Assembly: GCA_022446985.1 (NCBI GenBank)
Contig: JAKVBD010000016.1
Span: 1-64,000, forward strand
Reading direction: 5' to 3'
Length of the DNA stretch: 64,000 nucleotides
Source: Lentisphaerales bacterium
Lineage (GTDB): Bacteria > Verrucomicrobiota > Lentisphaeria > Lentisphaerales > Lentisphaeraceae
A program made the position numbers and the translations under genes. Shown in pieces: positions 28,354-36,531 of this stretch; the first letter of the stretch is position 1; each line of letters opens with the position of its first letter. Below the pieces are notes generated by a model. The model saw nothing but the letters and a program-made list of their open reading frames with translations, searched no databases and had not been told where the DNA came from.

Positions 28354-28713
28354 ATGAAAAAACTTATACTTATGGCGTTTTTCATGACTTCACTTTTTTA
28401 CCTCCAAGCCGAGATGAAAAAAGAAAAGTCTGATTTACCAACACTTACATACTATTACTTTGACGGTTGAGTACTGTGCAATAAAATTACGGTCATCGTG
28501 AATGACTTAAAAAAAGACAATGGAAATAAAGTAAATTTCCGAACAATTGTAGTTGGTGCTAAAGGTAGTAAGGACGCCATTAAAGAAGCAAAGCTTGATA
28601 GCCATGGAATCATTTGTAGAGATGTAAATGGCAAGATTGTGACAACTGTAAATGGTCATAACTACAAAAAAGAAAAAGTGGTCGCTGCCATGAATAAGTT
28701 ACTACATAAGTAA
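28354..28713 (+). CDS. Candidate secreted thioredoxin-like selenoprotein (in-frame TGA, UxxC)
   Basis: ATG at 28354 has an aggag site at ideal spacing. Codons 1-38 give a signal peptide (MKKLILMAFFMTSLFYLQA) and a beta strand LTYYYFDG. Codon 39 is TGA (28468-28470), and the same frame runs on VLCNKITVIVNDLKK for 80 more codons to a normal stop. TGA therefore sits exactly at the first Cys of a CxxC redox motif (UxxC), followed by a helix and a thioredoxin-like end (VNFRTIVVG, SHGIICRDVNGKIVT, GHNYKKEKVVAAMNKLL). A hairpin fitting the bacterial SECIS model lies downstream. If read as Sec, the protein is 119 residues, exported, probably a redox enzyme. The alternative is a pseudogene; three other genes here are broken. 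Confidence 0.72.
28487..28510 (+). promoter_or_regulatory. Candidate bacterial SECIS hairpin
   Basis: The stem GTCAT/ATGAC (28492-28496 with 28502-28506) closes the loop CGTGA. A G-U pair, a bulged C at 28490 and three A-T pairs extend it to 28487-28510. The loop begins 26 bases after the TGA and has G as its second base, then U. The published bacterial model asks for a loop 16-37 bases from UGA, 3-14 bases long, with G in one of its first two positions; all are met. Confidence 0.6.
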
Positions 28714-28734
28714 CCGTATAATAAGAAGTTCGAC

Positions 28735-28760
28735 GCCGGGATGAATCTCGGCATTTTTTT
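28735..28760 (+). terminator. Intrinsic terminator after the selenoprotein candidate
   Basis: A seven-pair stem (GCCGGGA with TCTCGGC, one G-U) and TGAA loop are followed by attttttt, 21 bases past the stop. A proper terminator argues that the upstream gene is a genuine transcription unit. Confidence 0.88.
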
Positions 28761-28821
28761 GTCCAGAATCTACTACTGCTGGTCTGTAAGTTTGAAGATG
28801 ATCTTTGCTATATATTTAACT

Positions 28822-29190
28822 TCAGTGTTGCTGCCTAATCACTAAGTGATTGCCATCCGGATCATCAAAGTAAGCAAGGATAACTCCACAGCCAACTTCA
28901 GTAGCTTCTGAGATATCAACTCCCTTGCTAAGAAGTTGCATACGAGCACTGTCTATGTCTTTTACGACGATAGTAAAGGCATCTTCTCCACTGCCACTTT
29001 TTTCAGGGTTTTCATGTAAGCCAATGCTAACATTTGGCATATCGGTAAAGATGAATTGACGCCAATCCGGTGAATTGAATTGGGGTTCGGGCATGAGGTC
29101 GAGTTTATTTTGGTACCAGTCGGAACTGGCTTTGAGATCTGAAACATCCATTTTAACCACTATGGAATATTCACCTACGAGATGTTGCAT
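28822..29190 (-). CDS. VOC (glyoxalase/bleomycin-resistance) family protein
   Basis: A 122-residue single VOC domain with the two beta-alpha-beta-beta-beta halves: VVKMDVSDLKASSDWYQNKL near the start and DAFTIVVKDIDSARMQLLSKG in the middle, ending YFDDPDGNHLVIRQ. The end motif DPDGNhL with a metal-ligand-like Glu/His pattern is typical. Enzymes, binding proteins and dioxygenases share this fold, so no substrate can be named. It stands alone. Confidence 0.85.
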   Translation of the reverse strand: MQHLVGEYSIVVKMDVSDLKASSDWYQNKLDLMPEPQFNSPDWRQFIFTDMPNVSIGLHENPEKSGSGEDAFTIVVKDIDSARMQLLSKGVDISEATEVGCGVILAYFDDPDGNHLVIRQQH

Positions 29191-29359
29191 GGCTTTTTCC
29201 CTTTTTGTGTTGTCGTATACTTTTAATATATGTGTTACAAAGGGTTAAGGGAAATATTTTAGTTTTTTAGTGTAGCTGTAGAAGCATGTAGTTTGTTGCA
29301 AAACTTGAACTGGTTTTAGATTGAGCTAGTATCTAGTAAAAATAGCATGGAATAGTGAT

Positions 29360-30031
29360 TTGAGAACGTTGTTTATCAGTGGAACGGATACCGGAGTCGG
29401 GAAAACTTTGACTTCAGGTCTTATGTGTAGACACCTTTTGAATGAGGGCTTTAAGGTAGCTTATTTTAAGCCGGTTCAGACAGGTGCACAAGAACTCGAC
29501 GGCAAGTTGATTTCTGTTGATACAGAGTATGTAAAGTCTATCTGTTCAGATGAACTCAGAGTAATTGAACCTGTAATTTTTAAACTACCGGCATCACCTC
29601 ACCTGGCGGCAGCTGAAGAAGGGGTTGAAATAGATATTGATGCCTTGTTACAGAAAGCAAAAGATGTTGATGACGTTGATTACTTAATTGTAGAAGGTGC
29701 AGGTGGAATAGCCGTTCCATTTAATAATTCTATGGATATGGCTGGCTTTTGTCAAAAGCTGGGAGCTGAGCTGATTTTGGTTTGCCGTGCGAATCTTGGA
29801 ACGTTGAATCATACTTTTTTAGCTTTGAGTTATGCTGAGAGCTTTCAGCTGGAGGCATCGATTATCATTTCAGGATGTGCAGAAAATCCAGATGTAATCG
29901 AAGCAGATAATCTAAAGATGATCGAAGCGAAAAGTGGAGGAAGAATTATCGGCACTATTCCTCTTTTGAGTGGATTAGACACAGAAGATTTCTCAGGCAA
30001 AAATACTCCAGAGATCAATTTCAATGTTTAG
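29360..30031 (+). CDS. bioD: Dethiobiotin synthetase
   Basis: The ATP-dependent enzyme closing the ureido ring in biotin synthesis. The P-loop is GTDTGVGKT at residues 8-16, substrate lysine in FKPVQTGAQ, and the phosphate/DAPA site VEGAGGIAVPF. 223 residues, full length. The best start is TTG at 29360, because the P-loop strand (RTLFISG) follows directly and no ATG lies in frame just upstream. No other bio genes are in the window. It converges on the GbsR-like gene. Confidence 0.93.
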   Translation: MRTLFISGTDTGVGKTLTSGLMCRHLLNEGFKVAYFKPVQTGAQELDGKLISVDTEYVKSICSDELRVIEPVIFKLPASPHLAAAEEGVEIDIDALLQKAKDVDDVDYLIVEGAGGIAVPFNNSMDMAGFCQKLGAELILVCRANLGTLNHTFLALSYAESFQLEASIIISGCAENPDVIEADNLKMIEAKSGGRIIGTIPLLSGLDTEDFSGKNTPEINFNV

Positions 30032-30053
30032 GTGAATTTAAAGCCTACAGTTT

Positions 30054-30560
30054 TTAAATTAATGAAGCCAGCAGCTTAAGAACTCTAGACTTTTCTGAAC
30101 GGCCTAGCTTTGAAAAGATACGCTCGGCCATTTCAAGAAATTCTTGAAGTTCTGTGAGCTGATCTTTAAACGCCTTGGCTTCTTTACTTTTGAGCGGAGA
30201 TACTTCTTCCAGGCACTCTGCTAAGGCATCAATTGCCGGTTCTATTTCCCGGCGCTTTCTTTCTCGTGCAACAGTACAAAGAAGTTTCCATGGATCTTGG
30301 TCTGAAACATAGCAGTCTTTTCGTATACCAGGGACGATTTCCTGGCGGGCTATGCCCCAACTAACGAGTTCTTTTAAATTTGAGTGAGCATTTCCCCGGC
30401 TGATTTTTAGTCTTTCCATAACTTCATCTGTAGTAATGGGCTCTGCAGAGACCATGAGCAAAGCATGGATTTGAGTCATGGTGCGGTTAACGCCCCAAGC
30501 CGAGCCCAGTGTTCCCCAGTGGTTGATGAATTTATTTTGGATTTCTTCTAAATTGCACAT
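30054..30560 (-). CDS. GbsR/MarR-like transcriptional regulator
   Basis: A 168-residue winged-helix DNA-binding protein. The N-terminal half has the GbsR layout: FINHWGTLGSAWGVNRTMTQ, IHALLMVSAEPITTDEV, MERLKISRGNAHSNLKELVSW (recognition helix) and GIRKDCYVSDQDPW, followed by a charged helical C-terminus. GbsR-type regulators often control osmolyte genes, but none is adjacent; only a repeat-flanked ORF lies upstream. Confidence 0.85.
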   Translation of the reverse strand: MCNLEEIQNKFINHWGTLGSAWGVNRTMTQIHALLMVSAEPITTDEVMERLKISRGNAHSNLKELVSWGIARQEIVPGIRKDCYVSDQDPWKLLCTVARERKRREIEPAIDALAECLEEVSPLKSKEAKAFKDQLTELQEFLEMAERIFSKLGRSEKSRVLKLLASLI

Positions 30561-30568
30561 ATTTAGTA

Positions 30569-30605
30569 ATCAGTATCTAGTATTCAGTGATCAGTATTTA
30601 GTATT
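30569..30605. repeat. Short direct repeat, 21-base period
   Basis: ATCAGTATCTAGTATT (30569-30584) and ATCAGTATTTAGTATT (30590-30605) repeat with one difference, separated by cagtg. The second copy overlaps the 3' end of the four-helix-bundle gene. Confidence 0.85.
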
Positions 30606-31007
30606 TGAGTTTGATGTTAAAAAATATTCCATTTCTTCTTCTCGTATTTCGTTCTTATTGCCAAAAGAATCAGCTTTACTAATCATAGAGTACAGCATTT
30701 TTACAAATTCTTCTAATAAATGATTTAAATGGCTGTAAGTGTCCATATTGATATAGTTGCATTTAAGCGAAATATCGAGCCAATGCTGGGTTTCTAATTG
30801 GTCTGAATCAGCATCAGTTAGTTTTGAAGTGAAGTGCTTGGGGTACTTACTTTTACCCCATGCTGATCTAGAGCTTCTACGAATTTGGTCAGTTAAAGAA
30901 AACTTTTCTTCATTAGGAAAGCTTATGTTTAATTCATATATCTTTTGAGAAACTTCAAAAGGCTTTTGGTAAACAACTAACTCTCTAAAACTATTAGCGT
31001 AAGCCAT
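30591..31007 (-). CDS. Four-helix-bundle protein (23S rRNA intervening-sequence type)
   Basis: A 138-residue all-helical protein matching the four-helix-bundle/IVS-encoded family: FRELVVYQKPFEVSQKIYEL, then FSLTDQIRRSSRSAWG near residues 36-51, LETQHWLDISLKC, and a leucine-rich last helix. Such genes were first seen inside 23S rRNA intervening sequences but are widespread elsewhere. Here it is inserted between cysS and a regulator, flanked on both sides by short simple repeats. Its role is unknown. Confidence 0.88.
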   Translation of the reverse strand: MAYANSFRELVVYQKPFEVSQKIYELNISFPNEEKFSLTDQIRRSSRSAWGKSKYPKHFTSKLTDADSDQLETQHWLDISLKCNYINMDTYSHLNHLLEEFVKMLYSMISKADSFGNKNEIREEEMEYFLTSNSNTKY

Positions 31008-31037
31008 TCCACAATCCTAATAACTAGTTACCCTTTA

Positions 31038-31060
31038 ACTGACCACTGACCACTGACCAC
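31038..31060. repeat. Tandem 7-base repeat
   Basis: The unit actgacc occurs three times in tandem plus two bases (31038-31060), directly between the start of the four-helix-bundle gene and the stop of cysS. On the minus strand the unit reads ggtcagt. Confidence 0.85.
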
Positions 31061-31064
31061 TTAA

Positions 31065-32480
31065 CTAAACTCTTTTAACTTTCGGACCTTCTGGGCTGTC
31101 TTCAACGACGTAACCTTTGGCGGTAATTTCGTCGCGAATTTCGTCGGCACGCCCCCAGTCTTTATCTTTTCTCGCCTGAATTCTTTCATGGGCCAGATCG
31201 ATGATTTCTTTAGGAATGTCATCTTTCTTTTCAAATGTCATGACGTCGAGAATAGTATTGAAGTATTTCATAGTATCAATGACTTCTTCTTTGCTGACAT
31301 CGGCATTATCATCTAGAGCTTTGTTGACAGCACGGATGAATTCAAACATGGCAGCTAGACCTTCTGCAATGTTCAGGTCATCATTTAAACCATGTAGGAA
31401 TTTGTCTTTACTGCTTTGGCAAAGAGCTGAAATTTCTTCACTTGAAGAATCTCCGGCTTTGTCATTAACACGCTCGATAAAGTTATTTATACGCGAAATA
31501 GCAGTTTTGGCTTCCTGAAGACTTTTTGACTCAAGGGTAGAAGAGTCAATTTCGAAGTTAAGACCAACACGATAGTGCGTAGCGATAAGTACCCAACGAA
31601 TTTCTTCGCCGCAATAACCATGTTCGGTTAATTCATTAATTGTGTGGAAGTTGCCCAAAGACTTGGACATCTTCTTGCCATTTACCTGAAGGTGGGCGCA
31701 GTGCATCCAGTAATTGACATATTTACAGCCATTTGAAGCTTCACTTTGAGCAATTTCGTCTTCATGGTGAGGGAACATATTGTCGATGCCACCAGTGTGA
31801 ATGTCAAAGTGATCACCAAGTGTCGCCTTGGACATCGCAGAACATTCGATATGCCAACCTGGACGTCCAGGTCCCCAAGGGCTGTCCCATTTAACATCAC
31901 CATCCGCTTGCGAGTATGATTTCCAAAGAGCAAAGTCAGAAACTGATTCTTTTTCATATTCATCAGCCTTGATTCTGACACCGGCACGTTGGTTGTCACG
32001 GTCAATTTTTGCAAGTTTGCCGTAGTCTTCAAATTTATTGATGCTGTAGTATACAGAGTTATCTTCGGCCTGGTAGGCAATGCCTTTATCAACCAGAATC
32101 TGAATCATGTTGATCATTTCCTGAATATAGTCAGTTGCAGCAGGATAGTGCTCTGCGCGTTCGATATTCAAAGTGTCGATGTCATCGAAGAAAGCTTTTT
32201 TATAGATAGCAGTAAAATCGTTCAAAGACATGCTTGCAGACTGAGAGTCACGAATCGTTTTATCGTCGACATCTGTCAGATTCATAGTATGTGTTAGGTT
32301 ATAGCCATTCAGTTTAATGACCCGGCGCAATAGATCTTCAAATATATAGGCGCGGAAGTTACCGATATGGGCATAGTTATAAACTGTTGGTCCACATGTA
32401 TACATGCGGATATTTTTGTCGTCAATTGGCCTGAACTCTTCAAGTTGACGACTCATCGTATTTAAGAATGAAAGTTTCAT
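31065..32480 (-). CDS. cysS: Cysteinyl-tRNA synthetase
   Basis: A 471-residue class I synthetase charging tRNA-Cys. The HIGH-type motif is AHIGNFRAY near residue 36, zinc ligands include CGPTVY, WHIECSAM and HHEDE, and the KMSKS loop is KKMSKSLGNF. The DALR-like anticodon end (KDKDWGRADEIRDEITAKG) is complete. It is followed by repeats and the four-helix-bundle gene, and preceded in the same direction by a protease gene 129 bases away. Confidence 0.95.
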   Translation of the reverse strand: MKLSFLNTMSRQLEEFRPIDDKNIRMYTCGPTVYNYAHIGNFRAYIFEDLLRRVIKLNGYNLTHTMNLTDVDDKTIRDSQSASMSLNDFTAIYKKAFFDDIDTLNIERAEHYPAATDYIQEMINMIQILVDKGIAYQAEDNSVYYSINKFEDYGKLAKIDRDNQRAGVRIKADEYEKESVSDFALWKSYSQADGDVKWDSPWGPGRPGWHIECSAMSKATLGDHFDIHTGGIDNMFPHHEDEIAQSEASNGCKYVNYWMHCAHLQVNGKKMSKSLGNFHTINELTEHGYCGEEIRWVLIATHYRVGLNFEIDSSTLESKSLQEAKTAISRINNFIERVNDKAGDSSSEEISALCQSSKDKFLHGLNDDLNIAEGLAAMFEFIRAVNKALDDNADVSKEEVIDTMKYFNTILDVMTFEKKDDIPKEIIDLAHERIQARKDKDWGRADEIRDEITAKGYVVEDSPEGPKVKRV

Positions 32481-32609
32481 CTGTATTCCAAGAAAATTTT
32501 TTATGCAGTTATATTCAACTGTTTAACAAATTTGACAAACGCAACTGACAAATATCTTCTCTAAAATCCAGTCAGTGAGGGGGATTCCTATGAAGGAAGA
32601 GACTGAATC

Positions 32610-33662
32610 TTACTGAGTGACAGAGCTTTTAGTTTTGGAATGTTTTTGTGCTGCTACTTTGGCTGGAGTATTTCTAAAAATAATTCGATCTTCGACAATC
32701 TCGACAGGAATAGTCTTAATTTTCGATTTCTTCTCATCCAGTTCAACAATTGTCAAAGCAACTTTGCTCTTATCGGAATACCGAATGAGGTCGAGCAGCT
32801 CTTTTGTAGTTTTGACCGGAGTATCATTAACAGCAACGATCATGTCCCACTTATTAAGCCCAGCTTGCTTGGCCACACTTTCACTTTTGATATCTGATAC
32901 AACCAAACCTTCTTTGTAACCATTATAGCGTTTAATTGTGCCAGAATCATGAGCTTCTAAAGGAAGAACTTTGAAGTCTAGGTTGCGGCTTTTAGCGCTT
33001 TTTCTATTGGCAATGACATCTTTAAATTTATGAACAGGGGCCATGAAAGCAATTCCAGAAGGTGAATCTCCGACGAGTAATGTTCCACTTTGAACGCCGA
33101 TGAATTCACCATTTTGGTTTACCCAGGGACCACCTGAAGTGCCACCTTGAACAGTTGCTGAAACATGAACGATTTCTATGTAGTGATTGTGGTGCTCTCC
33201 ATAGTACTCGTAAAAGAGATCGTTACGGGCAATAGTGCCGCTTTGGACGACACCGCGACGATAGATAGGTGAGCCATACTGGTAAACTTTATCTGGAGTT
33301 TTAGGAATAGTTTTTGCCGGAGGCAGGAAATCAATGCTTTGGCCTTTGGTATTTACTTTGAGTAGTATAACATCGTGACCTTTGTCAATAGCTTGAAGTT
33401 TGGCATGCATACGACCATAGATCGGCGAAATAACTTCCAATTTGTCGTCTCTAAATTTTATACAATGTGCAGCTGAGACAGCTAAGCCGTCGGCAGATAT
33501 AAAAGCAGCACTACCATTTTCTTTACCATTAACGAGAAGAACTAGAGACGAACGGTGCATTTTTTCATAAAGAGTGTCTTTGGCCAGTGGAGCAGATGAG
33601 TGCCATACGCCATTGCAACCAACCAGAAGTATCATTGAAAATAATGTCAAAATTCGAATCAA
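32610..33662 (-). CDS. Lipoprotein trypsin-like protease with PDZ domain
   Basis: A 350-residue HtrA/DegP-like protease anchored by a lipobox (LLVGC, Cys16). The triad is visible: His in AVSAAHCIKF, Asp in KGHDVILLKV and Ser in GGTSGGPWV. One PDZ domain follows (VAKQAGLNKWDMIVAVNDTP). It should act in the periplasm on damaged or specific substrates. It begins 101 bases after the last T6SS-cluster gene in the same direction with no terminator seen between, so readthrough from the T6SS operon is possible. Confidence 0.88.
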   Translation of the reverse strand: MIRILTLFSMILLVGCNGVWHSSAPLAKDTLYEKMHRSSLVLLVNGKENGSAAFISADGLAVSAAHCIKFRDDKLEVISPIYGRMHAKLQAIDKGHDVILLKVNTKGQSIDFLPPAKTIPKTPDKVYQYGSPIYRRGVVQSGTIARNDLFYEYYGEHHNHYIEIVHVSATVQGGTSGGPWVNQNGEFIGVQSGTLLVGDSPSGIAFMAPVHKFKDVIANRKSAKSRNLDFKVLPLEAHDSGTIKRYNGYKEGLVVSDIKSESVAKQAGLNKWDMIVAVNDTPVKTTKELLDLIRYSDKSKVALTIVELDEKKSKIKTIPVEIVEDRIIFRNTPAKVAAQKHSKTKSSVTQ

Positions 33663-33763
33663 AAGTTTTCTCCAGTCTTTCTACTATAGTGGATGTAAGA
33701 TATTTCAAAGCAGTGGAAGTTACAAATATTTCTTTGGAAAGAAGCACATTCTGGCAGAATAAA

Positions 33764-35833
33764 CTATTTCTTTAAGCGGTATTTAAAGCGACTGGAAAAG
33801 TTTTTTAGAAGGTCGCGTTTTTTACGAAATACTCTTCCTGGAGAATCCGGCCTTGGAGCCAGAATTTTTGCGAGTTTAGATGTTAAACGCATATGAGCAT
33901 TTATCGCCCATCCTGAGGCTTCAAGAATTGAGCTTATATTGCGGCGGTACAGCTTTATGACTGCGACTATAACAACTGGAAGCAAAATAGCCAATAGGCC
34001 AATACTAAAAGCAGCTGCGCGTTGTTCCCACTGCATAGATGTGAAGGTACTTGAAATATAAGCAAAAGATGAGCCTAATGCTGCAAATGTGACTGATCCG
34101 GTGAGCATTAAGTCGCGGGCAGTAGCAGAAGATTGAACTTTAGTCTCGACTTTCTTTTCAGGAATCTTAGTGATGTTTTTCTGTATATTCTGACCGGCAG
34201 TGCCTATTTGCTTTTCGAGTTGTTTTTCGGTGCTGCTACTTATTTTATCGACGGCATCTATTAGTAACTGTGAAAGTTTTTTAAAGGGAGCGGTAACGGC
34301 TTCAGTTAAGCTCACCGGGTTATTGAGGATTTTAATAACTTTTGCATCCCACTCTTTACCCTTTAGATCAAATAAAACACCTCTTTTGTGGACTCCAAGA
34401 AGGCCAAGTCGTCTGGAAGTAACAGGGGTACAGATATAGAATTTTTGATCAGTTTTAGAGCCGGTTACTTCGAGGTACATGATATAAATACCTGATCGGG
34501 AGGCAAGTTTACTGTGTGTTTCTACATTCTCTACGCGAATGTTGAAGTTGAAGATGCGACCATCAATGATGAGGTGACCGGCTTCAAACATAGCTCTCTG
34601 ATCAGGATCATAGAGATTGGGAAAGCTGACGAAGTTATTGCAGAAGTCGAGAATCTCCTGTTGGAGAATGACAATTTCTTCCAATTTATGGCGGGCTTTC
34701 AGCTTTTCGCCAAGAGCTTTGTCTTCAGCTATGAGGTCTTCCAGTTTATCCGGAAGGGAGCTCTTTAAGTAATCGCGGAGCTTAGAATCATCGATTGATT
34801 TGACTTCGATGCCCTTTTGTGAAGCGAGCCATTCTTCGTATGGTTTAAAAATATCACAAACTTTGAGCCAATCGCATTCAAGTAAACTGTTAACAGGTCG
34901 AGCTAGAAATTCATCGAGAACTTTTTCTCTGAGGGAAAGTAAGTCCTCTTCATAAACAGGGTTGATCTCACCATCGAGCTTGAGTTGCTGTATGACATTT
35001 AGAGGAGCAAGAGGAGCCTGCTTCAAGTAGTCTGTTGCGGTTTCAGTCGTAGAGCATTCTTCAAGTTTACAGGTTTTGTCGGTTAGTTGCCTGTCGAGTA
35101 TTTTGTTATAACGTTTGAGGCTACAGAGTTTAAAGTATTCTTCTATTTTTGGTTGTAGTTTTTTGAAAATGGCATAGGCATCTGCTGTTTTTTCATGTAA
35201 AGGAAGAGTGTCAGGATTATAAGATTTTGAATCTTTCCAGTTGATGTAGTCCTGAGAGCATTTCAGGAATTGCTGCAGTTTGTCAGAACCAACTCCTTCT
35301 ACACCGGCTATATCGTCGACACTGCCTAAGCAGGTGATAATATCTTTGACAAAGGTTCTCATCTCAAGATCCTCAATATGATCTTGAGGGATGATGCCAT
35401 CGCCGTTTGAAAGACCATTTTTGAGGATTTCGTTGTCGTTGCGTATATCTGTTAAAGTCAGTTCTGAATCTTCACTTTTATTCAGATTACTAAGGATTTC
35501 TTTAACAGAAGCTCGCAGCTTGAGAGCTTCAGGTGTATCAGCAAAATCAGCAATAGAAATAGCCGAACTGCGCTGATTCAGACGCTCATGGTTTTTGAGA
35601 GAATCCAGTAGTAATAGAACTGCTTCGCGGACATCGCAACTGAGAATTCTACCACTGTTGTTTTTGTCGAGAATTTTTATGAAAGCATCGGAGCAATTAA
35701 GACTGAATGCCGGGGCACTGGTTGCCATCCAGAAGACCTCATCCATCAAGCGGAGAGCTTCCAGGTCAGCAGCGGATTTTATCTCGAGTTGATAGGAACC
35801 GCCATAGTTAACCAGTGCAAATTTATTACTCAT
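33764..35833 (-). CDS. Large T6SS-cluster protein with EF-hand and C-terminal membrane helices
   Basis: A 689-residue protein I do not recognise. A loop near residues 55-66 (DKNNSGRILSCD) fits an EF-hand, and NGDGIIPQDHIE near residue 142 may be a second one. The middle is helical and charged. Residues about 425-500 look beta-rich (HLIIDGRIFNFNIRVENVE). Two hydrophobic helices lie near residues 590-645 (LMLTGSVTFAALGSSFAYIS and AAFSIGLLAILLPVVIVAVI), followed by a basic tail. It is the last gene of the cluster. A membrane-anchored accessory or calcium-sensing factor is only a guess. Confidence 0.6.
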   Translation of the reverse strand: MSNKFALVNYGGSYQLEIKSAADLEALRLMDEVFWMATSAPAFSLNCSDAFIKILDKNNSGRILSCDVREAVLLLLDSLKNHERLNQRSSAISIADFADTPEALKLRASVKEILSNLNKSEDSELTLTDIRNDNEILKNGLSNGDGIIPQDHIEDLEMRTFVKDIITCLGSVDDIAGVEGVGSDKLQQFLKCSQDYINWKDSKSYNPDTLPLHEKTADAYAIFKKLQPKIEEYFKLCSLKRYNKILDRQLTDKTCKLEECSTTETATDYLKQAPLAPLNVIQQLKLDGEINPVYEEDLLSLREKVLDEFLARPVNSLLECDWLKVCDIFKPYEEWLASQKGIEVKSIDDSKLRDYLKSSLPDKLEDLIAEDKALGEKLKARHKLEEIVILQQEILDFCNNFVSFPNLYDPDQRAMFEAGHLIIDGRIFNFNIRVENVETHSKLASRSGIYIMYLEVTGSKTDQKFYICTPVTSRRLGLLGVHKRGVLFDLKGKEWDAKVIKILNNPVSLTEAVTAPFKKLSQLLIDAVDKISSSTEKQLEKQIGTAGQNIQKNITKIPEKKVETKVQSSATARDLMLTGSVTFAALGSSFAYISSTFTSMQWEQRAAAFSIGLLAILLPVVIVAVIKLYRRNISSILEASGWAINAHMRLTSKLAKILAPRPDSPGRVFRKKRDLLKNFSSRFKYRLKK

Positions 35834-35964
35834 AGTTCATCCTTAGTCGATCTATATTACCAGAGAAAATAATTTCCTCAATGACTGTAAAGTCCAGTAA
35901 TGCAAAAGATGGTAAAATTGGTGCAAGAATTACGCTATTGTAATCAAAAGCAGTTAAGAATAGG

Positions 35965-36510
35965 TTAATTCTCTTCTGACTTTATTTTGTAGAAGCACTC
36001 TGGGCAATAGAGTTGGTCATCAATTTTCTTTGCAGCCCTGACAAAAATGGGTCGATTACAAGCGACACATACAGATTCATCTGGAGCAGCTTGAAGGACG
36101 CGACCATTTAAATCGCGGCGGCGAGTATCCGGTTCGTCCTCTTCTTTCGGCTCCTCTTCTTCGATGACAACAGGCTGGAGTTTGAAGGCCATGTTATCTT
36201 CACAGTTTTGGCAAAGTTGCCAAACTCCCAGGAATTTTGGAGTGTCAGCGGGAATTTTACAGTCACACATTTGACATTTAATTTCTGCTGCAGAAGGAGC
36301 TTCTTCTTTTTTACTGCTGGCAGCTGCTAAAAATTCTTCTGCTGCAAATGAGGCTTTAATTGGTTCTGGCTGTGGTTCTTCCTTTTTTACAGCTTGTTTA
36401 TTCATCATGTCATCAAAGCATGATAAACAGAACTTCCAGTCAGCAACCATGCGGAATTCATCTCCTGAAATTGGAGTTTGGCATTTTTTACATATGTTGT
36501 CGGCTGTCAT
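35965..36510 (-). CDS. Triple CxxC zinc-finger (LIM-like) protein in the T6SS cluster
   Basis: About 181 residues. Three modules each have CxxC, a spacer of about 13-17 residues, then CxxC: CKKCQTPI with CLSC; CQMCDCKIP with CQNC; and CVACNRPIF with CPEC. Acidic, low-complexity linkers separate them. This is the layout of half-LIM or treble-clef/zinc-ribbon domains and suggests protein-protein contacts. The ATG at 36510 follows ttggag and is chosen over a TTG at 36522. It lies 9-21 bases after the AMP-binding-like gene. No standard T6SS component looks like this. Confidence 0.6.
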   Translation of the reverse strand: MTADNICKKCQTPISGDEFRMVADWKFCLSCFDDMMNKQAVKKEEPQPEPIKASFAAEEFLAAASSKKEEAPSAAEIKCQMCDCKIPADTPKFLGVWQLCQNCEDNMAFKLQPVVIEEEEPKEEDEPDTRRRDLNGRVLQAAPDESVCVACNRPIFVRAAKKIDDQLYCPECFYKIKSEEN

Positions 36511-36531
36511 AGTGGGCTCCAATTTTAGTGA

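Noticed and set aside
31038-31060. CRISPR-like array
   Set aside because: The 7-base units are directly adjacent with no spacers and no cas genes are near.
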